Shown here in pieces: positions 34,919 through 43,982 of a DNA stretch of 64,000 nucleotides. The stretch spans positions 124,001 to 188,000 of the forward strand of contig CAVPTB010000007.1 in NCBI GenBank assembly GCA_963708575.1, in the 5' to 3' direction. The translations under genes and the position numbers were made by a program. This stretch comes from DASVWZ01 sp963708575. Lineage in GTDB: Bacteria; Acidobacteriota; Terriglobia; Terriglobales; Acidobacteriaceae. Position 1 is the first letter of the stretch, and each line of letters starts with the position of its first letter. Below the pieces are notes generated by a model that saw only the letters and a program-made list of their open reading frames with translations, made no database searches and was not told the origin of the DNA.

Positions 34919-35671
34919 TTATCCGAGGAAGGGATAATGGCTGGACGCTCCCATGAAAAACAGCAAAGGCAGCGAAAGAAACGCATTGGTGCGTGAAGCC
35001 ACAAACACCATCCGGGCCATACGTTTGGACTGCTCCGGCATAGGCGTGCCATTGGCGGCACTGTCTTTTGTCCACTGAATCATTCGCTTCTGGATTCGCC
35101 AGATGACGCCCCAGACGTTGAGCATCATCATCCAGCCGATGCCGCCGCCGATTCCGATGCAGAGTGCCTGGTTGCTCTCCCAACCGTGGGAATTCAGGCT
35201 TAGGAACAGCCATGCGGCGGCTACTACGATGATCGTATCCAGGACCGCCAGAACTGGCCCTTTATCCAACAAGCCCTTCCCTGGGATCAACAGGGCGTAC
35301 ATAATTCCCCAAGTCACCGTCCAGATCGCAAAGAAACTGCCCATGAGCGGGCCTTGGGAAACGCCGGCATTGCGGGCGTCGGTGCCTACAATGTGCGCGA
35401 AATAGAATAGGCCGGCCAGCACCGTGACTACCGCCGACATCCGGAACCACCACAGAGCCCGGGTCATCAGAGGAGGGAATACCTTTCCCTTGGTGGGGCC
35501 GTCGAGTTCTTTCATGAGAGGGACGTTCACCAGGTTGAAAAAGTACAGCAGGCCGATCCAGGTGATTCCGGCGACAAAATGGATCCAGCGGTAGAGGATC
35601 AGGAGGGCGGCATGGGGCTCGGGAAACGAAATGTGAGGACTCAGAAACGCAGCGATCAAGGCATGTGCCAT
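34919..35671 (-). CDS. PuuD-like (urate hydroxylase N-terminal type) membrane protein
   Basis: 250 aa with about seven hydrophobic helices. ILYRWIHFVAGITWIGLLYF is the characteristic first helix pattern of Urate_ox_N/PuuD proteins, with RALWWFRMSAVVTVLAGL, LCIGIGGGIGWMMMLNVWGV and a final SRTNAFLSLPLLFFMGAS. GGGAGG 6 nt upstream decides the ATG at 35671. The C-terminal cytochrome c domain of true PuuD is absent, and no purine genes are nearby, so urate oxidation is not supported; the helical His residues could bind haem. Confidence 0.72.
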   Translation of the reverse strand: MAHALIAAFLSPHISFPEPHAALLILYRWIHFVAGITWIGLLYFFNLVNVPLMKELDGPTKGKVFPPLMTRALWWFRMSAVVTVLAGLFYFAHIVGTDARNAGVSQGPLMGSFFAIWTVTWGIMYALLIPGKGLLDKGPVLAVLDTIIVVAAAWLFLSLNSHGWESNQALCIGIGGGIGWMMMLNVWGVIWRIQKRMIQWTKDSAANGTPMPEQSKRMARMVFVASRTNAFLSLPLLFFMGASSHYPFLG

Positions 35672-35923
35672 GCGAATTCCTCCCGGAAAGTCCAAAGTTG
35701 AGACGGAGAATTGATGTGTCGAAGATGAATTCTATAACAACCGCAACTTGGTACGTGATCTGGTGTTGAAACTTGCACGTCAAGGCCGTATCGTACGTTC
35801 ATTGCTCCGGGCGCGCCGCTACCGGAGATTTCTAGCGTCAGGCGAGTGCAGGGGCACCGCAGACGGATGGTTCGCGGGTAAAAAAACAATGCTCTCGAAA
35901 AAGAGGGAGCTAAGGAGATCGGC

Positions 35924-36247
35924 ATGGAAACCAAGCCGGCACAAAACATCCAGGATTCATTTCTGAATACCGCTCGCAAGGAGCGGATGAACATCACCAT
36001 TTACCTTTTGAGCGGCGTGAAATTGACCGGCCGCATCCGTTCGTTCGATAAGTATTCGGTCGTGCTTGAAACCAACAATCAAGAGCAGCTGATTTTCAAG
36101 CACGCGATCTCGACGGTTGCGATGGGCCGGGTGGCGCACGCTCATGGGGATCGGCCGGTGGCCGCGCATGGCGCAGCCGCACCAGCCTCTTCCGACGGTC
36201 ACTCGGCACAGACGTCAGGAGCAACCAGCACCGGCACAGAAGGGTAA
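35924..36247 (+). CDS. hfq: RNA chaperone Hfq
   Basis: 107 aa. Sm1 motif in QDSFLNTARKERMNITIYLLSGVKLTGRI and Sm2 in IFKHAISTVAM make the hexamer core (residues 1-70) with the distal/rim features (KxxxQ..FLN, RKER). An Ala/Ser/Thr-rich disordered tail of ~37 residues follows. It pairs small RNAs with mRNAs. TAAGGAG precedes the ATG. Adjacent to hflX in the conserved hfq-hflX order. Confidence 0.96.
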   Translation: METKPAQNIQDSFLNTARKERMNITIYLLSGVKLTGRIRSFDKYSVVLETNNQEQLIFKHAISTVAMGRVAHAHGDRPVAAHGAAAPASSDGHSAQTSGATSTGTEG

Positions 36248-36259
36248 AGGCCACACTTC

Positions 36260-37687
36260 TTGCGCGGAGCAGAAATCAGAAGGCCGGCTAAGTCCGTCCA
36301 GCCTGAAGGGCGTTCACTGGCGACGCGGCGGGAAGGGCCGGAACGAGCATTTCTGGTGGGAATCGAGTATCGCTTACGTTCGCGGACGAAATCCGCAACG
36401 AAGGCGGGCAAGGGATCTCTAACCGGACAGGCCCAAGCTGCGCGCGATGGCGTTGCGGCGAGTTCAAACAGCAAAGCCCCAGCTGTTCCAGAATTTAGCG
36501 CGGACGAATCCCTGGATGAATTGCGCTCTCTTGCCACCAGCGCGGGAGCTCAGATCGCCGGGCAATTTCTACAACGCCGCGATAAGCCGGATCCAGCCAC
36601 CTTGATCGGCAAGGGCAAGCTGGAGGAAATCGCGGGCGCGGCCGCTTCCGTTTCGGCCGACATCATTCTTTTCGATCACGACCTCACCGCTTCCCAGCAA
36701 CGCAATATCGAAAACGTAGTTCATACGCGAGTCATTGATCGTACCCAGCTGATCCTGGACATCTTTGCGAAACACGCCCGCACTCGGGAAGGCCAACTGC
36801 AGGTCGAATTGGCGCAACTGGAATACATGCTGCCCCGCCTGGCGGGACGGGGAATTGAAATGTCGCAGCTGGGCGGCGGCATCGGGACGAGAGGTCCTGG
36901 CGAAACTCAACTCGAGACCGACCGCCGGAAGATTGCCCGCCGTGTCCGACATCTGCACGAACAGTTGGAGAACGTTCGCCGCATTCGGGCACAGCAACGG
37001 CAGCGGCGTGAGTCAGTTCCCGTGGCGACGGTGGCGCTGGTCGGGTATACCAACGCCGGGAAATCGACACTTTTCAACGCAATGACCAATGCTTCGGTGC
37101 TGGAGTCGGCGCGCATGTTCGCCACGCTCGATCCAACCATTCGAGCGGTGGACCTGCCTTCGAAGCGAAAAGTCTTGCTATCCGACACGGTCGGGTTCAT
37201 TCGCAATCTTCCGCACACGCTGGTATCCGCCTTTCGAGCGACTCTCGAAGAAGTTCAGCGGGCCGCGCTGGTTCTACAGGTTTCTGATGCAAGCAATCCG
37301 CTGTCCGCGGAGCAGGATGCGCAAGTAGACAAAGTGTTGAAGGAACTGGAAGCTGAGAAGAAACCTCGGCTGCACATTATGAATAAAATTGACCTCCTGC
37401 CGCCGAAGCAGCGGGACAGTCTGCGGGACGATGCCAAGACGGTGCACGTTTCGGCGGCGAAGGGCATCGGTATCGGTACACTTCTGGATCGTATCGACCA
37501 ACTGCTTGAAGAAGATTTGGTGCGCAAGATCCGGCTGCGAATTCCGCAAAAAGAGGGTAAGGTCCTGGCTTTGCTGGAGGCCAGGGCGCGAATATTTTCG
37601 CGAAAGTACAAAGAAGGGTCAGTGGAGTTAGAGGTCGAGGCACCCGAGTCGATTGCGCGCAGAGTGAAGGAGTGGGTTGTGGAGTAG
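36260..37687 (+). CDS. hflX: Ribosome-rescue GTPase HflX
   Basis: 475 aa from TTG 36260, 12 nt after hfq. ND1 domain with ATLIGKGKLEEIA and DHDLTASQQRNIENVV; linker GRGIEMSQLGGGIGTRGPGE, a signature of HflX; G domain with GYTNAGKSTLFNAM, LSDTVGFIRNLPH and NKIDLL; C-terminal domain to the end. HflX splits stalled or heat-inactivated ribosomes. The first ~45 residues are poorly conserved so the start may lie further in. Confidence 0.95.
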   Translation: MRGAEIRRPAKSVQPEGRSLATRREGPERAFLVGIEYRLRSRTKSATKAGKGSLTGQAQAARDGVAASSNSKAPAVPEFSADESLDELRSLATSAGAQIAGQFLQRRDKPDPATLIGKGKLEEIAGAAASVSADIILFDHDLTASQQRNIENVVHTRVIDRTQLILDIFAKHARTREGQLQVELAQLEYMLPRLAGRGIEMSQLGGGIGTRGPGETQLETDRRKIARRVRHLHEQLENVRRIRAQQRQRRESVPVATVALVGYTNAGKSTLFNAMTNASVLESARMFATLDPTIRAVDLPSKRKVLLSDTVGFIRNLPHTLVSAFRATLEEVQRAALVLQVSDASNPLSAEQDAQVDKVLKELEAEKKPRLHIMNKIDLLPPKQRDSLRDDAKTVHVSAAKGIGIGTLLDRIDQLLEEDLVRKIRLRIPQKEGKVLALLEARARIFSRKYKEGSVELEVEAPESIARRVKEWVVE

Positions 37688-37998
37688 TCCGTCAGGGCTA
37701 CTGGTGTTTTGGAAATTTAAATGGGCCGGCAACCAAGAAGCGGTGACATTCCTTGGCTATCGGCCCATTCGATCCTGAATTGGATCGGAGGTGATAGATC
37801 TATGCTAGACCCCCGATACCAGAAGTCAAGAGTTGTTTCGTCTGATATTTGGACGACTTGACAATCGTCCCAAAGTACACCCCTGAGCAGCTCGCGCCAG
37901 CTCGGGCTGAGGCGCCGACGCGTTGACACTAATCCTCACAAGATGTTAGTTTTAATGGTTTCTCAGCCCTCATAACGCTCGGTAGTATCAAGCACACA
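37688..37998 (+). promoter_or_regulatory. Structured leader of the ATP synthase operon
   Basis: 311 nt between hflX and the first atp gene. A long hairpin pairs ATGGGCCG (37721-37728) with CGGCCCAT (37761-37768) and, inside, CCAAG with CTTGG. A small stem GATCC/GGATC (37770-37785) follows. Then comes GGAGGTGAT, a near-perfect anti-16S match, and a 19-codon frame (37802-37861). The arrangement resembles an mRNA leader with a minigene; the promoter is not visible. A minus-strand frame (37717-37929) crosses it but is not favoured. Confidence 0.45.
37802..37861 (+). CDS. Possible 19-codon leader peptide before atp operon
   Basis: ATG CTA GAC ... TGA gives MLDPRYQKSRVVSSDIWTT, preceded by GGAGGTGAT 7 nt upstream, the strongest Shine-Dalgarno in this region. 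It has no family. The strong initiation site followed by an early stop, 137 nt before atpF', suggests a regulatory minigene or spurious match; proof would need ribosome profiling. Confidence 0.3.
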   Translation: MLDPRYQKSRVVSSDIWTT

Positions 37999-38472
37999 AT
38001 GGACGAGACAATTCGACAAGTAGGGGAATTACTGCTCGGGTCCATCCCCACCATAATCTTCATGGTCCTCCTGTATGGGGCCTATAAGGTCCTTGTCCAT
38101 AAACCGCTAACGCGAGTGTTAGAAGAGCGGCATAACAAGACCGAAGGTGCGGTAGAGAAAGCTCGCGCCGACATCGCCGCCGCGGAAGCGCGTACGGCCG
38201 AATACGAGCAGCGTCTGCGGGAAGCCCGTGCGTCGGTGTTTAAGAGTCAAGAAGCGCGCCGTCAGCGGGCGATGCAAATCCGAACTGCCGCCGTTGCCGA
38301 AGCTCGCGATCGTGCCAACGCCCAGGTGGAACAAGCACGGGCAGCTATAGAAGGCGATAAGACTGCCGCTAAGGCGGGGCTGGAGCAGGAGAGTTCGAAA
38401 CTGGCTGCTGAAATTATTCGCACGGTGTTGCGACCGGGGTCGTCGGGCGTTCCGGTAGGCGGTGGTCGATGA
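37999..38472 (+). CDS. F-type ATP synthase subunit b' (first b-type)
   Basis: 157 aa. One N-terminal membrane helix (LGSIPTIIFMVLLYGAYKVLV) followed by KPLTRVLEERHNKTEGAVEKA and a long charged coiled coil (residues ~45-145), the peripheral stalk design. Its stop overlaps the next b gene by 4 nt. Two different b genes predict a b/b' heterodimer as in phototrophs. Confidence 0.9.
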   Translation: MDETIRQVGELLLGSIPTIIFMVLLYGAYKVLVHKPLTRVLEERHNKTEGAVEKARADIAAAEARTAEYEQRLREARASVFKSQEARRQRAMQIRTAAVAEARDRANAQVEQARAAIEGDKTAAKAGLEQESSKLAAEIIRTVLRPGSSGVPVGGGR

Positions 38473-39215
38473 AACGCATATTCGTCCCACTGTGGCTTAC
38501 GACTCTGCTTTTGGCACTCGTCGTTCTGGGATATTTAGCTCTACCAGCACGCTCCGCGGCTGACACAAACAACGCGGTCTCGGCGCAACAAGATTCTTCG
38601 CTCTCGCTTACCCAACAGCTGGTCCGGGAATCGCGGGAAGCGGCCGGCGAGAGTGACGAAGAACAGTTCAAGCATTCCGCCTCGGTGCGTCTGGTTTCCA
38701 GGATGACTGGGTTGAGCCTGGAACATGCCTACTGGTTGAGTGTGGTGCTGAATTTTGCCGTCATTGCGATTGTAATTTTCTGGGCGATGAAGAAATATTT
38801 GCCGGCGGTTTTTCAGAACCGGACTGCTTCCATCCAGCGAGCTATGGAAGAGGCGCGCAAGGCGAGTGAAGAGGCCAACCGGCGGCTGGCCGAGATCGAG
38901 GCCCGTCTCTCGAAGCTCGATGGTGAGATCGGACAGATGCGGGCAGCGGCGGAAAAAGAGGCAATCGCAGAGGAGCAAAGGCTCAAGGCGGCTGCGGAAG
39001 AAGATGCGCGCAAGATCGTCCAGCAAGCGGAACAGGAGATTGCCGCCGCGGCCAAGGCGGCTCGTCGAGAACTGACGGCTTACGCAGCGGACCTTGCAGT
39101 GACGCTCGCAAGAAAACAAATTCATGTCGATGCTAATACCGACCAGGCGCTGGTCCGGGATTTTTCGCAACAATTGGTGAAGGGCAGTGGCGGTTCGCAG
39201 AAAGGCGGGCAGTAG
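38469..39215 (+). CDS. atpF: F-type ATP synthase subunit b
   Basis: 248 aa, longer than usual at the N-terminus: a hydrophobic signal-like segment (FVPLWLTTLLLALVVLGYLAL, then ARSAA), an acidic/polar stretch of ~60 residues, then the true b membrane helix WLSVVLNFAVIAIVIFWAM followed by KKYLPAVFQNRTASIQRAMEEA and a coiled coil rich in Glu/Ala to the C-terminus. It joins b' to hold the F1 stator. The extra periplasmic N-terminal part is a known feature of some Acidobacteriota b subunits but its purpose is unclear. Confidence 0.92.
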   Translation: MKRIFVPLWLTTLLLALVVLGYLALPARSAADTNNAVSAQQDSSLSLTQQLVRESREAAGESDEEQFKHSASVRLVSRMTGLSLEHAYWLSVVLNFAVIAIVIFWAMKKYLPAVFQNRTASIQRAMEEARKASEEANRRLAEIEARLSKLDGEIGQMRAAAEKEAIAEEQRLKAAAEEDARKIVQQAEQEIAAAAKAARRELTAYAADLAVTLARKQIHVDANTDQALVRDFSQQLVKGSGGSQKGGQ

Positions 39216-39218
39216 AGC

Positions 39219-39755
39219 ATGGCTTCGGTCACAAGCATCTACGCACGCGCCTTTGCGGATGCGGTTTTGGCAGGCAAAGTTGATCCTGCGCGAGCCTTGC
39301 AAGAGTCCAAGGAGTTGACGGAGTTGGTGGCAACCAGCAAGGAACTGCGCGAGGTGTGGGAAACGCCCGCGGTTTCCGCCGAGCAGAAACGCGCCGTGCT
39401 GGATGCGATCGTCGCTCTTGCGGGGATTTTAGCGACTGTCAGGAACTTTGTAGCTGTCCTGATTGATCATCACCGTGTCAAGTTCCTGGGGCCGATCGTA
39501 AAACAGTTTGAGATCGAACTGGACCGGCGTCTTGGTTTCGCCGAAGCGGACATCGTCAGCGTGCGCGAGTTGAACGATGCTGAACGCCGTGACCTTGAAG
39601 GTCAGGTGGCAACGCTCACCGGAAAAAAAGTCCGGGCGCACTATTCGCTCGATGCAGGCATTTTGGGTGGCGCCATCATAAAGATTGGCAGCACCATCTA
39701 CGACGGATCGGTGCAAGGACAGTTGGAGAGAATCAAGGCGGCCCTTAGCTCTTAG
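39219..39755 (+). CDS. atpH: F-type ATP synthase subunit delta
   Basis: 178 aa. The opening SVTSIYARAFADAVLAGKVD, KEWETPAVS-like region and RLGFAEADIVSVRELNDAERRDLEGQVATLTGKKVR... GAIIKIGSTIYDGSVQGQL are those of delta/OSCP, which clamps F1 to the b stalk. Starts 3 nt after atpF; a 108-nt gap to atpA follows. Confidence 0.94.
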   Translation: MASVTSIYARAFADAVLAGKVDPARALQESKELTELVATSKELREVWETPAVSAEQKRAVLDAIVALAGILATVRNFVAVLIDHHRVKFLGPIVKQFEIELDRRLGFAEADIVSVRELNDAERRDLEGQVATLTGKKVRAHYSLDAGILGGAIIKIGSTIYDGSVQGQLERIKAALSS

Positions 39756-39863
39756 CATGAGAGCACGCAGTACCTTGATCAATCGTGTCTCGCAGCTATC
39801 GACATAAAGGGCGACAAGCAATAGCTTTAGGAGCGGAAGGCAAGGATAAGAGCTGAATCCTAT

Positions 39864-41399
39864 ATGGCACAAATTAAAGCAGACGAGATCACACAGCTGA
39901 TCCGGCAACAGATCGAGAATTACGAGTCCAAGATTGCCGTCGACGAAGTTGGCACCGTTATCACTCTGGGCGACGGTATCGCCCGCGTTCACGGTCTCGA
40001 TAAGGTCATGGCCGGAGAACTTCTGTCGTTTCCACACGGGGTGGCCGGAATCGCCATGAACCTGGAAGAAGATCAGGTGGGCGTTGTGCTGCTCGGTGAA
40101 TACACCGAAATTCGCGAAGGCGATGAAGTGAAGCGTACCGGACGCATCATGAGTGTCCCGGTCGGCGACGCCATGATTGGACGGGTGGTTAATTCCCTCG
40201 GCCAACCCATCGACGACAAAGGTCCTATTTCTACTGACCAATTTATTCCGCTGGAGCGGCTTGCGCCTGGCGTCATCGACCGGCAACCAGTGCGCGAGCC
40301 GATGGCGACCGGGTTGAAGGCGATCGATAGCATGATTCCGATCGGCCGTGGTCAGCGAGAATTGATCATCGGTGATCGGCAGACCGGAAAAACCGCTGTC
40401 GCCCTCGATACGATCATTAACAACAAAGGCAACGACCTTATCTGCATCTACTGCGCGATCGGCCAGAAGCGGTCCTCGATTGCCCAGGTGGTGAAGATCC
40501 TGTCCGATGCCGGCGCGATGGATTACACCATCGTGTTGGCTGCGTCGGCTTCCGAGCCCGCTCCCATGCAGTACATCGCTCCGTATGCTGCGTGCGCGAT
40601 GGGTGAACATTTCCGCGACACCAAGCGGCATGCTCTGGTGATCTATGACGACCTTTCAAAGCACGCTGCTTCGTATCGCGAGATCTCGTTACTGTTGCGG
40701 CGTCCCCCGGGGCGTGAGGCGTATCCCGGAGATGTGTTCTATTTACACTCCCGGCTGCTGGAGCGCGCCTCCAAATTGAGCGACAAACTTGGTGCGGGAT
40801 CGTTAACCGCGTTGCCGGTGATTGAAACGCAAGCAGGAGACGTATCAGCGTACATTCCGACTAACGTGATTTCGATTACCGACGGCCAGATCTTTCTGGA
40901 AACCGATCTATTCAACAGCGGCGTGCGGCCTGCAGTGAACGTCGGTATTTCGGTAAGCCGCGTTGGTGGCAGCGCGCAAATTAAAGCCATGCGTCAGGTT
41001 TCAGGTAGTCTGAAACTGGAACTGGCGCAATACCGTGAGCTGGCAGCTTTCTCGCAGTTCGGTAGCGATTTGGATAAGGCGACGCAGAACCAGTTGAATC
41101 GCGGCCAACGGTTAGTTGAAATTCTCAAGCAGAAGCAGTTCTCGCCTCTACCTTTCTCCAAGCAGATCATGATTATCTTCGCCGGAACCAGTGGTTTTCT
41201 GGATGATCTGCCGGTCGATCAGGTGCGCGATTTCGAAGCGGAGCTTTACAAATACATCGATACGACCAACCCAGGCGTTCTGCGGACAATTATGGAGAAG
41301 AAGGTTCTGGACGATGCTTTGAAGGCGGAGATGACGAAGCTGATCAAGCAGGCGAAAGAACAGTTCGTATCGCAGCGGCAACCCGTAGGAGCGAGGTAG
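39864..41399 (+). CDS. atpA: F-type ATP synthase subunit alpha
   Basis: 511 aa. Walker A GDRQTGKTAVALD, catalytic arginine region in ISVSRVGGSAQIKAMRQVSG, EITQLIRQQIENYESK N-terminus and the C-terminal helical domain. Non-catalytic nucleotide-binding subunit of the F1 hexamer. Full length, SD-proximal, part of the single atp operon. Confidence 0.97.
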   Translation: MAQIKADEITQLIRQQIENYESKIAVDEVGTVITLGDGIARVHGLDKVMAGELLSFPHGVAGIAMNLEEDQVGVVLLGEYTEIREGDEVKRTGRIMSVPVGDAMIGRVVNSLGQPIDDKGPISTDQFIPLERLAPGVIDRQPVREPMATGLKAIDSMIPIGRGQRELIIGDRQTGKTAVALDTIINNKGNDLICIYCAIGQKRSSIAQVVKILSDAGAMDYTIVLAASASEPAPMQYIAPYAACAMGEHFRDTKRHALVIYDDLSKHAASYREISLLLRRPPGREAYPGDVFYLHSRLLERASKLSDKLGAGSLTALPVIETQAGDVSAYIPTNVISITDGQIFLETDLFNSGVRPAVNVGISVSRVGGSAQIKAMRQVSGSLKLELAQYRELAAFSQFGSDLDKATQNQLNRGQRLVEILKQKQFSPLPFSKQIMIIFAGTSGFLDDLPVDQVRDFEAELYKYIDTTNPGVLRTIMEKKVLDDALKAEMTKLIKQAKEQFVSQRQPVGAR

Positions 41400-41435
41400 A
41401 GGAGGTTTTTCGCGGCTGAGAGCTGATAGTTAACA

Positions 41436-42482
41436 ATGGCAAACATTCTTGACATCCGGCGGCGTATCCGCAGCGTAACCAACACGCGGCAGATCACCAA
41501 AGCCATGAAAATGGTTTCGGCGGCGAAGTTGCGTCGCGCTCAGGAACGAGCTTTGGCGTCGCGTCCCTACGCACAGATGCTCACCAACGTGCTGAAATCG
41601 TTGGTTTCACGTGTTGAGATTTATGATCCGGAAACCGGTGAGCCCAGGCATCCTCTGCTGGCACAACGGCCCGAGACGAACATCCTGCTCATTGTGGTAA
41701 CGGGAGACAAAGGCTTGGCCGGCGCTTTCAATGCGAACATCTCGAAAGCGGCTATGCGCTTTATCGAATCAAAACAGGGCAAGAATATCGAGATCGAAGC
41801 GATCGGAAGGAAGGGCCGTGATTTTCTCCGGCGCCGTTTTCCGAAAGCTGATCCGCGCACTCGCGATGCACAATCGGCAGCGCGGATCGCGCTGGTCAGC
41901 GAGCAAGTTGGAGTGCTGAACAAAATCGATTATCACATGGCGTCACAGTTGGCCGAACGCGTGGTGGAACGCTATGCCAACGAAGAGGTGGACGCCGTCT
42001 ATATCGTTTACAACGAGTTCAAGTCGGTCATAGCGCAGCGTTTGGTAGTCGAACGGGTTTTGCCGGTGGAGCAGGTGGGGCAGGCGAATGTCGCTTTGGC
42101 GGAGGGCATGGGAGACGAGGAACGAAAGCGGATACTCGAGGCGGCAAAGGGCACGGGCGTTGGGATTCGTCCTCCGGATACGCGGGAAGTGGATGCCGCG
42201 GCTGCGAAGTTTGCGACGGCACAAGTGGATTACATTTACGAACAGAGTCCGGACGATCTGTTTCGGGCGTTGTTGCCCAAGTATGTTGGCATCCAGATTT
42301 TTCGCGGACTGCAGGAGTCGGTTGCCGCGGAGCATGCAGCGCGTATGACGGCGATGGATTCGGCAACCAACAATGCCACGGACATGATCGCCTCGCTGAC
42401 TCTGGCGATGAATCGCGCTCGTCAGGCGAAAATCACCAAAGAAATTATCGAAATTGTGAGTGGAGCAGCAGCCGCTGGATAG
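41436..42482 (+). CDS. atpG: F-type ATP synthase subunit gamma, with insertion
   Basis: 348 aa against ~287-300 in most bacteria. N- and C-terminal helices match: ILDIRRRIRSVTNTRQITKA, KMVSAAKLRRAQE at the start and AARMTAMDSATNNATDMIAS, NRARQAKITKEIIEIVSGA at the end. An additional ~40-50 residues lie at about 208-260 (LAEGMGDEERKRILEAAKG, GIRPPDTREVDAAAAKF), before DYIYEQSPDDL. This is roughly where chloroplast/cyanobacterial gamma carries its regulatory insert, but no cysteine pair is present here. Central rotor of F1. Confidence 0.94.
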   Translation: MANILDIRRRIRSVTNTRQITKAMKMVSAAKLRRAQERALASRPYAQMLTNVLKSLVSRVEIYDPETGEPRHPLLAQRPETNILLIVVTGDKGLAGAFNANISKAAMRFIESKQGKNIEIEAIGRKGRDFLRRRFPKADPRTRDAQSAARIALVSEQVGVLNKIDYHMASQLAERVVERYANEEVDAVYIVYNEFKSVIAQRLVVERVLPVEQVGQANVALAEGMGDEERKRILEAAKGTGVGIRPPDTREVDAAAAKFATAQVDYIYEQSPDDLFRALLPKYVGIQIFRGLQESVAAEHAARMTAMDSATNNATDMIASLTLAMNRARQAKITKEIIEIVSGAAAAG

Positions 42483-42536
42483 TTTCAAGATTCAGTCGAA
42501 GCTTGAAACCAGAAACTCGAAATTGAGAAGGTTCTT

Positions 42537-43979
42537 ATGGCAGAAAACATCGGACACGTAGTACAGATCACCGGCCCGGCAGTGGACGTGCAATTCGAAG
42601 AATCGAAGATACCGCCCATTTACGAAGCCTTGCGCGTCGTCAGCGAGGGCTTCACGGTTCCGTTTCCTATCAATGTTGTGCTCGAAGTGCAACAGCACTT
42701 GGGCGACGGCCGCGTTCGCTGCATCGCGATGGAAGCCACCGAAGGTATGGTGCGCGGAATGAAGGTGATTGATCTGGACGGACCGATTTCGGTGCCTGTG
42801 GGGCACGGCACTCTGGGACGCGTGATGAACGTTATCGGCGAGCCGGTGGATCAACTGGGCCCGATTCAACACTCCAAGAAAATGCCGATTCACCGCCCCG
42901 CGCCCTTGTTCGACGAGCAGGCCACCACTGCGGAGATGTTCGAGACTGGCGTAAAAGTCGTCGATCTGATTCAGCCCTTCTTGAAGGGCGGCAAAATTGG
43001 ATTGTTCGGTGGTGCCGGTGTCGGCAAGACGGTATTCATTCAGGAATTGATCAACAACGTCGCCAAGCAGCATGGCGGATTCTCGGTATTCGCAGGTGTT
43101 GGCGAGCGTACCCGCGAAGGCAACGATCTCTGGCTCGAGATGAGCGAGTCGGGCGTTATCAAGCCCGGCGATCCCGAAAAATCCAAAGCGGCGCTGATCT
43201 ATGGACAGATGACCGAGCCGCCCGGAGCGCGTTTGCGCGTCGCCCTTACCGGGCTGACCGTCGCTGAATATTTCCGCGACGAGGAAGGCGCGGACACGCT
43301 GCTCTTCATTGACAACATATTCCGGTTTACCCAGGCTGGGTCGGAAGTATCCGCGCTGCTGGGACGTATGCCCAGCGCTGTAGGCTATCAGCCGAACCTC
43401 GCTACGGAAATGGGTGAGTTGCAGGAACGCATCACTTCGACCAAGAAGGGTTCCGTCACCTCGGTGCAGGCCATTTATGTGCCCGCTGACGATTTAACTG
43501 ATCCGGCACCGGCGACAACGTTCGCCCACCTCGACGCCACCACGGTGTTGTCTCGTGCGCTGACCGAGATTGGAATTTATCCCGCTGTCGATCCGCTGGC
43601 TTCTACGTCGCGTGTTCTCGATCCGAGAATCGTCGGGCAGGAACATTACGACGTTGCACAAGCAGTAAAGAAGACTCTACAGAGCTACAAAGATCTGCAG
43701 GACATCATTGCGATTCTCGGTATCGACGAACTCAGCGAAGACCAGAAATTGACTGTCGCTCGAGCTCGAAAGATTCAGCGTTTCCTGTCACAACCGTTCC
43801 ACGTAGCTGAGCAGTTTACTGGTGCGCCTGGCCGCTATGTGAAGGTTGCCGATACGATCAAAGGTTTCAAGGAAATCAACGAAGGCAAATACGACGACAT
43901 CCCCGAGCAGGCCTTTTACATGAAAGGCACGATCGACGAAGTGCTGGAGGCGTCGGAGAAGCTGAAGGCAGTAGCATAA
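42537..43979 (+). CDS. atpD: F-type ATP synthase subunit beta
   Basis: 480 aa catalytic subunit. P-loop GGAGVGKTVFIQELINNVA, DELSEED-like segment as DELSEDQKLTVARARKIQRF, catalytic Glu in GERTREGNDLW, and ALLGRMPSAVGYQPNLATEMG. ATP is made or hydrolysed here. Canonical length. Confidence 0.98.
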   Translation: MAENIGHVVQITGPAVDVQFEESKIPPIYEALRVVSEGFTVPFPINVVLEVQQHLGDGRVRCIAMEATEGMVRGMKVIDLDGPISVPVGHGTLGRVMNVIGEPVDQLGPIQHSKKMPIHRPAPLFDEQATTAEMFETGVKVVDLIQPFLKGGKIGLFGGAGVGKTVFIQELINNVAKQHGGFSVFAGVGERTREGNDLWLEMSESGVIKPGDPEKSKAALIYGQMTEPPGARLRVALTGLTVAEYFRDEEGADTLLFIDNIFRFTQAGSEVSALLGRMPSAVGYQPNLATEMGELQERITSTKKGSVTSVQAIYVPADDLTDPAPATTFAHLDATTVLSRALTEIGIYPAVDPLASTSRVLDPRIVGQEHYDVAQAVKKTLQSYKDLQDIIAILGIDELSEDQKLTVARARKIQRFLSQPFHVAEQFTGAPGRYVKVADTIKGFKEINEGKYDDIPEQAFYMKGTIDEVLEASEKLKAVA

Positions 43980-43982
43980 AGG

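Noticed and set aside
37717..37929. 70-codon minus-strand frame across the atp leader
   Set aside because: It has a plausible GAGG-GTG start but the plus-strand hairpins and perfect SD better explain the region; kept as an alternative only.
39429..40631. A 400-codon antisense frame opposite atpH/atpA
   Set aside because: It is exactly opposite two conserved genes; high-GC shadow frame with no independent signal.
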